Below are positions 1 through 7,589 of a stretch of DNA of 64,000 bases, one piece after another. The notes under the pieces were generated by a model, which ran no database searches, had not been told where the DNA came from, and worked only from the letters and a program-made list of their open reading frames with translations. The stretch covers positions 42,768,340 to 42,832,339 of the forward strand of contig CM049322.1 of NCBI GenBank assembly GCA_026874595.1, read 5' to 3'. The number at the start of each line of letters is the position of its first letter. The first letter of the stretch is position 1. This DNA is from Sipunculus nudus (taxonomy: Eukaryota; Annelida; Sipuncula; Golfingiida; Sipunculidae). The position numbers were made by a program, and so were the translations under genes.

Positions 1-915
1 CAAAATGACATCTTCTACCCTTACAGAAAACCGAACAATGACCCTCTCTATATCCACGCACAATCCAATCACCCCCCAGCTATCATTAGGCAGATACCTA
101 TGATGATCAGTAAACGTGTTTCTGACAACTCCTGCAATAAAGAGCTATTTATGAAAGCCAAACCCATGTATGATGAAGCTTTAGCGAAAAGCGGGTTCTC
201 AGAAAGCTTAAAATATGTTGAACCAACAGTGAAAAGCAAGAGAAACAGGAAAAGGAAAATAATATGGTTTAATCCACCCTACAGCCGTCATGTAAAAACC
301 AACATTGGCAGAAAATTCATGAAACTAGTTGAAAAACACTTCCCTCAACATCACAGGTACCACAGGTTATTCAACAGGAACAATTTGAAAATTAGCTACA
401 GCTGTCTACCCAACATGTCTAACCTGATCAGCAAACATAATATGAAGGTTCTAAATTCTGACAATGCTGTGAATGCACCCCAAAAACAATGTAACTGCCG
501 TAAAAAAGACGAATGTCCTATGAATGGTCAATGTCAGCTGAAATGCATTGTCTATAAAGCAACAGTTAGAACAGACAATGACGTGAAACACTACATAGGG
601 TGTACTGAAGGTGATTTCAAGACAAGATATAATAACCACAAGCAATCCTTTCGGAACAGATCCCACGCTAAAAACACTGAACTGTCTAAACACATTTGGT
701 CACTAAAAGACAACAATATCAATTACAAGCTCTCCTGGGAAATATCTGCCAAGGCAGCACCTTACTTCTGTGGGACTAGGAAGTGTGATCTCTGCTTGTC
801 TGAAAAGCTACTTATAGCTACGGCCCCCCCTGGATCATTGTTGAACTCAAGAGCTGAAATTCTCTCCAAGTGCCGCCATCAAAACAAATTCACCCTGAAA
901 TATTTTAAAACCTAG
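1..915 (+). CDS. PLE RT/GIY-YIG protein, copy 0, 3' part only
   Basis: This is the C-terminal 304 residues (397-700) of the element protein; the 5' part lies outside the window. The reading frame is open from base 1 to the TAG at 913-915. It holds the end of the RT thumb region, a basic linker (residues about 473-482, rich in K and R), the cysteine cluster and the complete GIY-YIG-type endonuclease. No coding variants are seen relative to copy 1 over the shared part. Confidence 0.93.
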   Translation, partial: QNDIFYPYRKPNNDPLYIHAQSNHPPAIIRQIPMMISKRVSDNSCNKELFMKAKPMYDEALAKSGFSESLKYVEPTVKSKRNRKRKIIWFNPPYSRHVKTNIGRKFMKLVEKHFPQHHRYHRLFNRNNLKISYSCLPNMSNLISKHNMKVLNSDNAVNAPQKQCNCRKKDECPMNGQCQLKCIVYKATVRTDNDVKHYIGCTEGDFKTRYNNHKQSFRNRSHAKNTELSKHIWSLKDNNINYKLSWEISAKAAPYFCGTRKCDLCLSEKLLIATAPPGSLLNSRAEILSKCRHQNKFTLKYFKT

Positions 916-947
916 CATTCGTACTCATATTCAGCGTGCCCCCTTAA

Positions 948-963
948 CCCCCCCCCCCCCCCC
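948..963 (+). repeat. Poly-C tract 1 (length-variable)
   Basis: A run of 16 C begins 32 bases after the stop codon, just after CCCCCTTAA. The matching tract in the other spacers is 13-21 C long. Together with tract 2 it accounts for all spacer length variation. Confidence 0.95.
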
Positions 964-1121
964 ACACGAGGATCCGCTGGGCGGACTGATTTGTTCAGGT
1001 GGTTGTTCTCTCACTGCTGGCTCGTGGAGTCCATTGGATGACAGGAAAGTTCTACTTTATCCTGGTCTAATGGGCTTTACGACCTTCAGCTAGGAGACTT
1101 GCACCACTTGGTATGGGTATA

Positions 1122-1161
1122 GTATATTTGCCTTTTATATTGTATATTTGCCTTGTATATT
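1122..1161 (+). repeat. 20-bp AT-rich direct repeat, two copies
   Basis: Two adjacent 20-bp copies (1122-1141 and 1142-1161) differ at one base and are followed by a degenerate third start (GTGTATTTT). The block is conserved in every spacer. It could be part of a promoter or simply low-complexity sequence; function is unknown. Confidence 0.8.
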
Positions 1162-1369
1162 GTGTATTTTCACAGTATATGTGTATTTTTATCATATCAT
1201 ATGTATACTACTGATATGTTCACCGCTTCCAAGGCCCTATTAGAAATCATTTCAATATGCTGATTGAGCATCCTGGTTATATCTTTGTATTATATTTACT
1301 ATTTACTACATTATATAACCTCTTTGCCCTGCCCTGTTATGTTCCAGTATCGCACGTGTACCCCGACCA

Positions 1370-1399
1370 ATCCTATTGTGCACCCGAGAACAATAGGAT
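1370..1399 (+). other. Perfect 10-bp inverted repeat (hairpin)
   Basis: ATCCTATTGT at 1370-1379 is the exact reverse complement of ACAATAGGAT at 1390-1399, with a 10-nt loop. The hairpin lies about 20 bp upstream of poly-C tract 2 and is present in every spacer. Its role is unknown; it may fold in the RNA. Confidence 0.75.
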
Positions 1400-1419
1400 C
1401 AGTGTCAGTCTTTCACATG

Positions 1420-1434
1420 CCCCCCCCCCCCCCC
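1420..1434 (+). repeat. Poly-C tract 2 (length-variable)
   Basis: A run of 15 C lies 83 bp upstream of the hammerhead motif. The matching tract in the other spacers is 10-20 C long. Confidence 0.95.
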
Positions 1435-1517
1435 GACCCGAATCGCACAAAGCATAATCTCGTAATCTCGTAAAGTCTCGGCTTTTCAAACCACGACGTT
1501 AGCTTCATTCTAACCAC

Positions 1518-1565
1518 ATTCACCTGATGATCGGGTCGCATCCCGTGAAACAGTCTGTTGTGAAT
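1518..1565 (+). ncRNA. Hammerhead ribozyme, type I, short stem III (copy 1)
   Basis: The full hammerhead core is visible. Stem I is a perfect 6-bp pairing of ATTCAC (1518-1523) with GTGAAT (1560-1565). The conserved CTGATGA box is 1524-1530. Stem II is CGGG/CCCG (1532-1535 with 1542-1545) and has a TCGCAT loop. GAAA is 1547-1550. Stem III is only 3 bp (A1550-U1558, C1551-G1557, A1552-U1556) with a GUC loop. Predicted cleavage is after U1559, in a GUU triplet that fits the NUH rule. The one imperfection is a U-U apposition at the base of stem II (1531/1546). Type I hammerheads with very short stem III are known from PLE LTR-like regions, where cleavage is favoured by dimer formation. Confidence 0.9.
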
Positions 1566-1596
1566 TAACAGTGTTGTTTTTCTTCAGAGTTATACC

Positions 1597-1625
1597 GCTC
1601 TGGCCTAGCTTGTAGGCCATAGAGC
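1597..1625 (+). other. Leader hairpin downstream of the ribozyme
   Basis: GCTCT plus GGCCTA (1597-1607) pairs with TAGGCC and AGAGC (1613-1625) around a 5-nt loop, with a 2-nt AT bulge at 1619-1620, giving an 11-bp stem. It sits 142 to 114 nt before the ATG in every copy, within the leader that hammerhead cleavage would leave on the RNA. Role unknown. Confidence 0.7.
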
Positions 1626-1738
1626 ACTTTACATCGGAGGGTAACACTACCTTCTACTCCAGCTCCAGCGACAGGTACGTTGTCGAGCACTCTTGTTAAC
1701 CCACCCTGTCCAGAAATTCACCTTGTAACATCTACAGA

Positions 1739-3841
1739 ATGAACAAAGCTAACTTCAACTACTCTTTGAAAAACATTCCCATCCCTAGTAATCTGTCCTA
1801 TACCAAATCCCTGAAAAGTAAAGTTGAAAGCCTACTTCGGAGAATGCGATGGAAGGCATTCCATTTCGAAAACCCTGGTCAAACTTCAGATAAACAAAAC
1901 TATGGATTCAAAACCACATATTCACCCCCTAATAGCGAACACCTCAGGGCATTTGAAAGTGATATCTACGAAATGGTCCGGAACATTGAATTTCAGCACT
2001 CACACAATGCATTCCAGAAACAAATGGCCAATGACATCAAAACAATCAGACAATCTGACAATCTCCTAGTACAGGCAGATAAGACAACCAACCTGTACAG
2101 TATGCCGAAAGAACAATACAATAAACTTCTTACAGAAAACATCACTAAGACATACAAAAAAGCAGACAGAAATATCTGTAAAAATATCAATACAGAAGCC
2201 AAAGAAATAGCCGGTTCCCTTAACCTAGCAGACCGCATCGAAGTCATGGCCGAGCGCAATGCTTACATTACTTTGAAAGACCACAAGGATAATTTTGAAC
2301 AAAACCCCAAGTGCAGATTGATTAATCCAGCAAAATCTGAAATAGGTATCATTAGCAAAAAGCACTTGGAAAAAATTAATAGCCAACTGAGACTGAAAAC
2401 CAAACTCAACCAGTGGCAAAATACCGGACAGGTAATATCTTGGTTCAAGAAATTGAAGCTGAAACAAAAATCTAAGTTCATAAAGTTTGATATTGTTGAC
2501 TTTTACCCCTCGATCACAGAAGATCTTCTCATGAAAGCCCTCAAATTTGCCAAAACCATGGTCTCCATTCCAGAGGATGTTATCAAAACCATCCTGCACA
2601 GCAGGAAAAGCTTACTGTTTAGCAACGGTAACACCTGGGTGAAAAAAGATCACACTAGTTTTGACGTCACCATGGGCAGTTTTGATGGCGCTGAAGTATG
2701 CGAAATTGTTGGTTTATACATCCTAGATATGTTGAAAAAGGAATTTGGTGTAAATGCTCTAGGCCTGTATCGTGATGACGGTTTAGGTTGTTTCCCCAAC
2801 ATGTCTGGACCCAAAGCAGACAGCACCCGTAAGAAAATGATCAAACTCTTTTCCAATGTTGGGTTAAAGATAACCATTGAAACTAACCTGACCTGCACAG
2901 ATTTCTTAGACGTAACATTTGACCTCCAAAATGACATCTTCTACCCTTACAGAAAACCGAACAATGACCCTCTCTATATCCACGCACAATCCAATCACCC
3001 CCCAGCTATCATTAGGCAGATACCTATGATGATCAGTAAACGTGTTTCTGACAACTCCTGCAATAAAGAGCTATTTATGAAAGCCAAACCCATGTATGAT
3101 GAAGCTTTAGCGAAAAGCGGGTTCTCAGAAAGCTTAAAATATGTTGAACCAACAGTGAAAAGCAAGAGAAACAGGAAAAGGAAAATAATATGGTTTAATC
3201 CACCCTACAGCCGTCATGTAAAAACCAACATTGGCAGAAAATTCATGAAACTAGTTGAAAAACACTTCCCTCAACATCACAGGTACCACAGGTTATTCAA
3301 CAGGAACAATTTGAAAATTAGCTACAGCTGTCTACCCAACATGTCTAACCTGATCAGCAAACATAATATGAAGGTTCTAAATTCTGACAATGCTGTGAAT
3401 GCACCCCAAAAACAATGTAACTGCCGTAAAAAAGACGAATGTCCTATGAATGGTCAATGTCAGCTGAAATGCATTGTCTATAAAGCAACAGTTAGAACAG
3501 ACAATGACGTGAAACACTACATAGGGTGTACTGAAGGTGATTTCAAGACAAGATATAATAACCACAAGCAATCCTTTCGGAACAGATCCCACGCTAAAAA
3601 CACTGAACTGTCTAAACACATTTGGTCACTAAAAGACAACAATATCAATTACAAGCTCTCCTGGGAAATATCTGCCAAGGCAGCACCTTACTTCTGTGGG
3701 ACTAGGAAGTGTGATCTCTGCTTGTCTGAAAAGCTACTTATAGCTACGGCCCCCCCTGGATCATTGTTGAACTCAAGAGCTGAAATTCTCTCCAAGTGCC
3801 GCCATCAAAACAAATTCACCCTGAAATATTTTAAAACCTAG
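1739..3841 (+). CDS. PLE reverse transcriptase / GIY-YIG endonuclease, copy 1 (reference)
   Basis: This 700-residue protein would copy element RNA into DNA and nick the target to prime synthesis. Residues 1-170 are an N-terminal region with no motif I can name. The RT core follows: YITLKDHKD (176-184) and CRLINPAKS (192-200) in the fingers; motif A FDIVDFYPSI (250-259, catalytic D251); motif B near TMGSFDGAE (311-319); motif C YRDD (344-347); motif D GLKITIE (375-381); motif E LDVTFDL (390-396). A basic linker (473-482) leads to a cysteine cluster (C560, C562, C568, C574, C578). The GIY-YIG-type nuclease has IVY (579-581), YIG (594-596), R605, H609, E664 and N678, plus C653, C658 and C661. 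The ATG is the first after an in-frame TAA 42 nt upstream, so the ORF is closed. Subfamily markers are K26, N65 and Q126. RT-then-nuclease is the canonical PLE order. I do not assign a named clade. Confidence 0.95.
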   Translation: MNKANFNYSLKNIPIPSNLSYTKSLKSKVESLLRRMRWKAFHFENPGQTSDKQNYGFKTTYSPPNSEHLRAFESDIYEMVRNIEFQHSHNAFQKQMANDIKTIRQSDNLLVQADKTTNLYSMPKEQYNKLLTENITKTYKKADRNICKNINTEAKEIAGSLNLADRIEVMAERNAYITLKDHKDNFEQNPKCRLINPAKSEIGIISKKHLEKINSQLRLKTKLNQWQNTGQVISWFKKLKLKQKSKFIKFDIVDFYPSITEDLLMKALKFAKTMVSIPEDVIKTILHSRKSLLFSNGNTWVKKDHTSFDVTMGSFDGAEVCEIVGLYILDMLKKEFGVNALGLYRDDGLGCFPNMSGPKADSTRKKMIKLFSNVGLKITIETNLTCTDFLDVTFDLQNDIFYPYRKPNNDPLYIHAQSNHPPAIIRQIPMMISKRVSDNSCNKELFMKAKPMYDEALAKSGFSESLKYVEPTVKSKRNRKRKIIWFNPPYSRHVKTNIGRKFMKLVEKHFPQHHRYHRLFNRNNLKISYSCLPNMSNLISKHNMKVLNSDNAVNAPQKQCNCRKKDECPMNGQCQLKCIVYKATVRTDNDVKHYIGCTEGDFKTRYNNHKQSFRNRSHAKNTELSKHIWSLKDNNINYKLSWEISAKAAPYFCGTRKCDLCLSEKLLIATAPPGSLLNSRAEILSKCRHQNKFTLKYFKT

Positions 3842-4663
3842 CATTCGTACTCATATTCAGCGTGCCCCCTTAACCCCCCCCCCCCCCCACACGAGGATCC
3901 GCTGGGCGGACTGATTTGTTCAGGTGGTTGTTCTCTCACTGCTGGCTCGTGGAGTCCATTGGATGACAGGAAAGTTCTACTTTATCCTGGTCTAATGGGC
4001 TTTACGACCTTCAGCTAGGAGACTTGCACCACTTGGTATGGGTATAGTATATTTGCCTTTTATATTGTATATTTGCCTTGTATATTGTGTATTTTCACAG
4101 TATATGTGTATTTTTATCATATCATATGTATACTACTGATATGTTCACCGCTTCCAAGGCCCTATTAGAAATCATTTCAATATGCTGATTGAGCATCCTG
4201 GTTATATCTTTGTATTATATTTACTATTTACTACATTATATAACCTCTTTGCCCTGCCCTGTTATGTTCCAGTATCGCACGTGTACCCCGACCAATCCTA
4301 TTGTGCACCCGAGAACAATAGGATCAGTGTCAGTCTTTCACATGCCCCCCCCCCCCCCCGACCCGAATCGCACAAAGCATAATCTCGTAATCTCGTAAAG
4401 TCTCGGCTTTTCAAACCACGACGTTAGCTTCATTCTAACCACATTCACCTGATGATCGGGTCGCATCCCGTGAAACAGTCTGTTGTGAATTAACAGTGTT
4501 GTTTTTCTTCAGAGTTATACCGCTCTGGCCTAGCTTGTAGGCCATAGAGCACTTTACATCGGAGGGTAACACTACCTTCTACTCCAGCTCCAGCGACAGG
4601 TACGTTGTCGAGCACTCTTGTTAACCCACCCTGTCCAGAAATTCACCTTGTAACATCTACAGA
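3842..4663 (+). repeat. Spacer before copy 2
   Basis: 822 bp. Same layout as the first spacer, with poly-C tracts of 15 and 15. No gene seen. Confidence 0.9.
4443..4490 (+). ncRNA. Hammerhead ribozyme, copy 2
   Basis: Core and all three stems are identical to the 1518-1565 motif. Predicted cleavage lies between 4484 and 4485. Cleavage here and in the previous spacer would release a unit-length RNA of about 2.9 kb. Confidence 0.9.
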
Positions 4664-6766
4664 ATGAACAAAGCTAACTTCAACTACTCTTTGAAAAACA
4701 TTCCCATCCCTAGTAATCTGTCCTATACCAAATCCCTGAAAAGTAAAGTTGAAAGCCTACTTCGGAGAATGCGATGGAAGGCATTCCATTTCGAAAACCC
4801 TGGTCAAACTTCAGATAAACAAAACTATGGATTCAAAACCACATATTCACCCCCTAATAGCGAACACCTCAGGGCATTTGAAAGTGATATCTACGAAATG
4901 GTCCGGAACATTGAATTTCAGCACTCACACAATGCATTCCAGAAACAAATGGCCAATGACATCAAAACAATCAGACAATCTGACAATCTCCTAGTACAGG
5001 CAGATAAGACAACCAACCTGTACAGTATGCCGAAAGAACAATACAATAAACTTCTTACAGAAAACATCACTAAGACATACAAAAAAGCAGACAGAAATAT
5101 CTGTAAAAATATCAATACAGAAGCCAAAGAAATAGCCGGTTCCCTTAACCTAGCAGACCGCATCGAAGTCATGGCCGAGCGCAATGCTTACATTACTTTG
5201 AAAGACCACAAGGATAATTTTGAACAAAACCCCAAGTGCAGATTGATTAATCCAGCAAAATCTGAAATAGGTATCATTAGCAAAAAGCACTTGGAAAAAA
5301 TTAATAGCCAACTGAGACTGAAAACCAAACTCAACCAGTGGCAAAATACCGGACAGGTAATATCTTGGTTCAAGAAATTGAAGCTGAAACAAAAATCTAA
5401 GTTCATAAAGTTTGATATTGTTGACTTTTACCCCTCGATCACAGAAGATCTTCTCATGAAAGCCCTCAAATTTGCCAAAACCATGGTCTCCATTCCAGAG
5501 GATGTTATCAAAACCATCCTGCACAGCAGGAAAAGCTTACTGTTTAGCAACGGTAACACCTGGGTGAAAAAAGATCACACTAGTTTTGACGTCACCATGG
5601 GCAGTTTTGATGGCGCTGAAGTATGCGAAATTGTTGGTTTATACATCCTAGATATGTTGAAAAAGGAATTTGGTGTAAATGCTCTAGGCCTGTATCGTGA
5701 TGACGGTTTAGGTTGTTTCCCCAACATGTCTGGACCCAAAGCAGACAGCACCCGTAAGAAAATGATCAAACTCTTTTCCAATGTTGGGTTAAAGATAACC
5801 ATTGAAACTAACCTGACCTGCACAGATTTCTTAGACGTAACATTTGACCTCCAAAATGACATCTTCTACCCTTACAGAAAACCGAACAATGACCCTCTCT
5901 ATATCCACGCACAATCCAATCACCCCCCAGCTATCATTAGGCAGATACCTATGATGATCAGTAAACGTGTTTCTGACAACTCCTGCAATAAAGAGCTATT
6001 TATGAAAGCCAAACCCATGTATGATGAAGCTTTAGCGAAAAGCGGGTTCTCAGAAAGCTTAAAATATGTTGAACCAACAGTGAAAAGCAAGAGAAACAGG
6101 AAAAGGAAAATAATATGGTTTAATCCACCCTACAGCCGTCATGTAAAAACCAACATTGGCAGAAAATTCATGAAACTAGTTGAAAAACACTTCCCTCAAC
6201 ATCACAGGTACCACAGGTTATTCAACAGGAACAATTTGAAAATTAGCTACAGCTGTCTACCCAACATGTCTAACCTGATCAGCAAACATAATATGAAGGT
6301 TCTAAATTCTGACAATGCTGTGAATGCACCCCAAAAACAATGTAACTGCCGTAAAAAAGACGAATGTCCTATGAATGGTCAATGTCAGCTGAAATGCATT
6401 GTCTATAAAGCAACAGTTAGAACAGACAATGACGTGAAACACTACATAGGGTGTACTGAAGGTGATTTCAAGACAAGATATAATAACCACAAGCAATCCT
6501 TTCGGAACAGATCCCACGCTAAAAACACTGAACTGTCTAAACACATTTGGTCACTAAAAGACAACAATATCAATTACAAGCTCTCCTGGGAAATATCTGC
6601 CAAGGCAGCACCTTACTTCTGTGGGACTAGGAAGTGTGATCTCTGCTTGTCTGAAAAGCTACTTATAGCTACGGCCCCCCCTGGATCATTGTTGAACTCA
6701 AGAGCTGAAATTCTCTCCAAGTGCCGCCATCAAAACAAATTCACCCTGAAATATTTTAAAACCTAG
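4664..6766 (+). CDS. PLE RT/GIY-YIG protein, copy 2
   Basis: Intact 700-codon ORF with protein sequence identical to copy 1, including K26, N65 and Q126. All RT and nuclease residues are present. Copies 1 and 2 are the left-hand members of the K/N/Q subfamily; the same form returns only in copies 17 and 20-22. Confidence 0.95.
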   Translation: MNKANFNYSLKNIPIPSNLSYTKSLKSKVESLLRRMRWKAFHFENPGQTSDKQNYGFKTTYSPPNSEHLRAFESDIYEMVRNIEFQHSHNAFQKQMANDIKTIRQSDNLLVQADKTTNLYSMPKEQYNKLLTENITKTYKKADRNICKNINTEAKEIAGSLNLADRIEVMAERNAYITLKDHKDNFEQNPKCRLINPAKSEIGIISKKHLEKINSQLRLKTKLNQWQNTGQVISWFKKLKLKQKSKFIKFDIVDFYPSITEDLLMKALKFAKTMVSIPEDVIKTILHSRKSLLFSNGNTWVKKDHTSFDVTMGSFDGAEVCEIVGLYILDMLKKEFGVNALGLYRDDGLGCFPNMSGPKADSTRKKMIKLFSNVGLKITIETNLTCTDFLDVTFDLQNDIFYPYRKPNNDPLYIHAQSNHPPAIIRQIPMMISKRVSDNSCNKELFMKAKPMYDEALAKSGFSESLKYVEPTVKSKRNRKRKIIWFNPPYSRHVKTNIGRKFMKLVEKHFPQHHRYHRLFNRNNLKISYSCLPNMSNLISKHNMKVLNSDNAVNAPQKQCNCRKKDECPMNGQCQLKCIVYKATVRTDNDVKHYIGCTEGDFKTRYNNHKQSFRNRSHAKNTELSKHIWSLKDNNINYKLSWEISAKAAPYFCGTRKCDLCLSEKLLIATAPPGSLLNSRAEILSKCRHQNKFTLKYFKT

Positions 6767-7589
6767 CATTCGTACTCATATTCAGCGTGCCCCCTTAACC
6801 CCCCCCCCCCCCCCCCACACGAGGATCCGCTGGGCGGACTGATTTGTTCAGGTGGTTGTTCTCTCACTGCTGGCTCGTGGAGTCCATTGGATGACAGGAA
6901 AGTTCTACTTTATCCTGGTCTAATGGGCTTTACGACCTTCAGCTAGGAGACTTGCACCACTTGGTATGGGTATAGTATATTTGCCTTTTATATTGTATAT
7001 TTGCCTTGTATATTGTGTATTTTCACAGTATATGTGTATTTTTATCATATCATATGTATACCACTGATATGTTCACCGCTTCCAAGGCCCTATTAGAAAT
7101 CATTTCAATATGCTGATTGAGCATCCTGGTTATATCTTTGTATTATATTTACTATTTACTACATTATATAACCTCTTTGCCCTGCCCTGTTATGTTCCAG
7201 TATCGCACGTGTACCCCGACCAATCCTATTGTGCACCCGAGAACAATAGGATCAGTGTCAGTCTTTCACATGCCCCCCCCCCCCCGACCCGAATCGCACA
7301 AAGCATAATCTCGTAATCTCGTAAAGTCTCGGCTTTTCAAACCACGACGTTAGCTTCATTCTAACCACATTCACCTGATGATCGGGTCGCATCCCGTGAA
7401 ACAGTCTGTTGTGAATTAACAGTGTTGTTTTTCTTCAGAGTTATACCGCTCTGGCCTAGCTTGTAGGCCATAGAGCACTTTACATCGGAGGGTAACACTA
7501 CCTTCTACTCCAGCTCCAGCGACAGGTACGTTGTCGAGCACTCTTGTTAACCCACCCTGTCCAGAAATTCACCTTGTAACATCTACAGA
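6767..7589 (+). repeat. Spacer before copy 3
   Basis: 823 bp, poly-C tracts of 18 and 13. A T-to-C change at 7062 is shared only with the spacer before copy 5, suggesting exchange between them. No gene seen. Confidence 0.9.
7369..7416 (+). ncRNA. Hammerhead ribozyme, copy 3
   Basis: Unchanged motif; predicted cleavage between 7410 and 7411. Confidence 0.9.

Larger units (their letters stand above)
916..1738 (+). repeat. Spacer before copy 1 (PLE LTR-like region)
   Basis: This 823-bp non-coding spacer is the reference for all the others. In order it holds poly-C tract 1 (948-963, 16 C), a GC-richer block, an AT-rich block with a 20-bp direct repeat (1122-1161), a perfect hairpin (1370-1399), poly-C tract 2 (1420-1434, 15 C), a hammerhead ribozyme (1518-1565), a second hairpin (1597-1625) and the leader before the ATG. 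I see no AATAAA or ATTAAA on the + strand. Short overlapping ORFs of about 65 codons cross poly-C tract 2 and change frame with its length, so they are not genes. Confidence 0.9.

Noticed and set aside
940..970. TTAACCCC-like sequence as a telomere repeat, as at sites used by nuclease-lacking PLEs
   Set aside because: It occurs once per unit next to a plain C-run, is not tandem, and this element encodes its own nuclease.
1257..1473. Overlapping ORFs of about 62-73 codons in every spacer
   Set aside because: They cross poly-C tract 2, so their frame and C-terminus change with its length from unit to unit; no domain and no consistent product.
1441..1475. Short direct repeat of TAATCTCG as a regulatory site
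   Set aside because: Only two and a half imperfect copies; no recognisable binding motif.
1824..2937. Many 70-124 codon ORFs inside the main ORF on both strands
   Set aside because: Shadows of the 700-codon RT/nuclease frame; they repeat only because the unit repeats.
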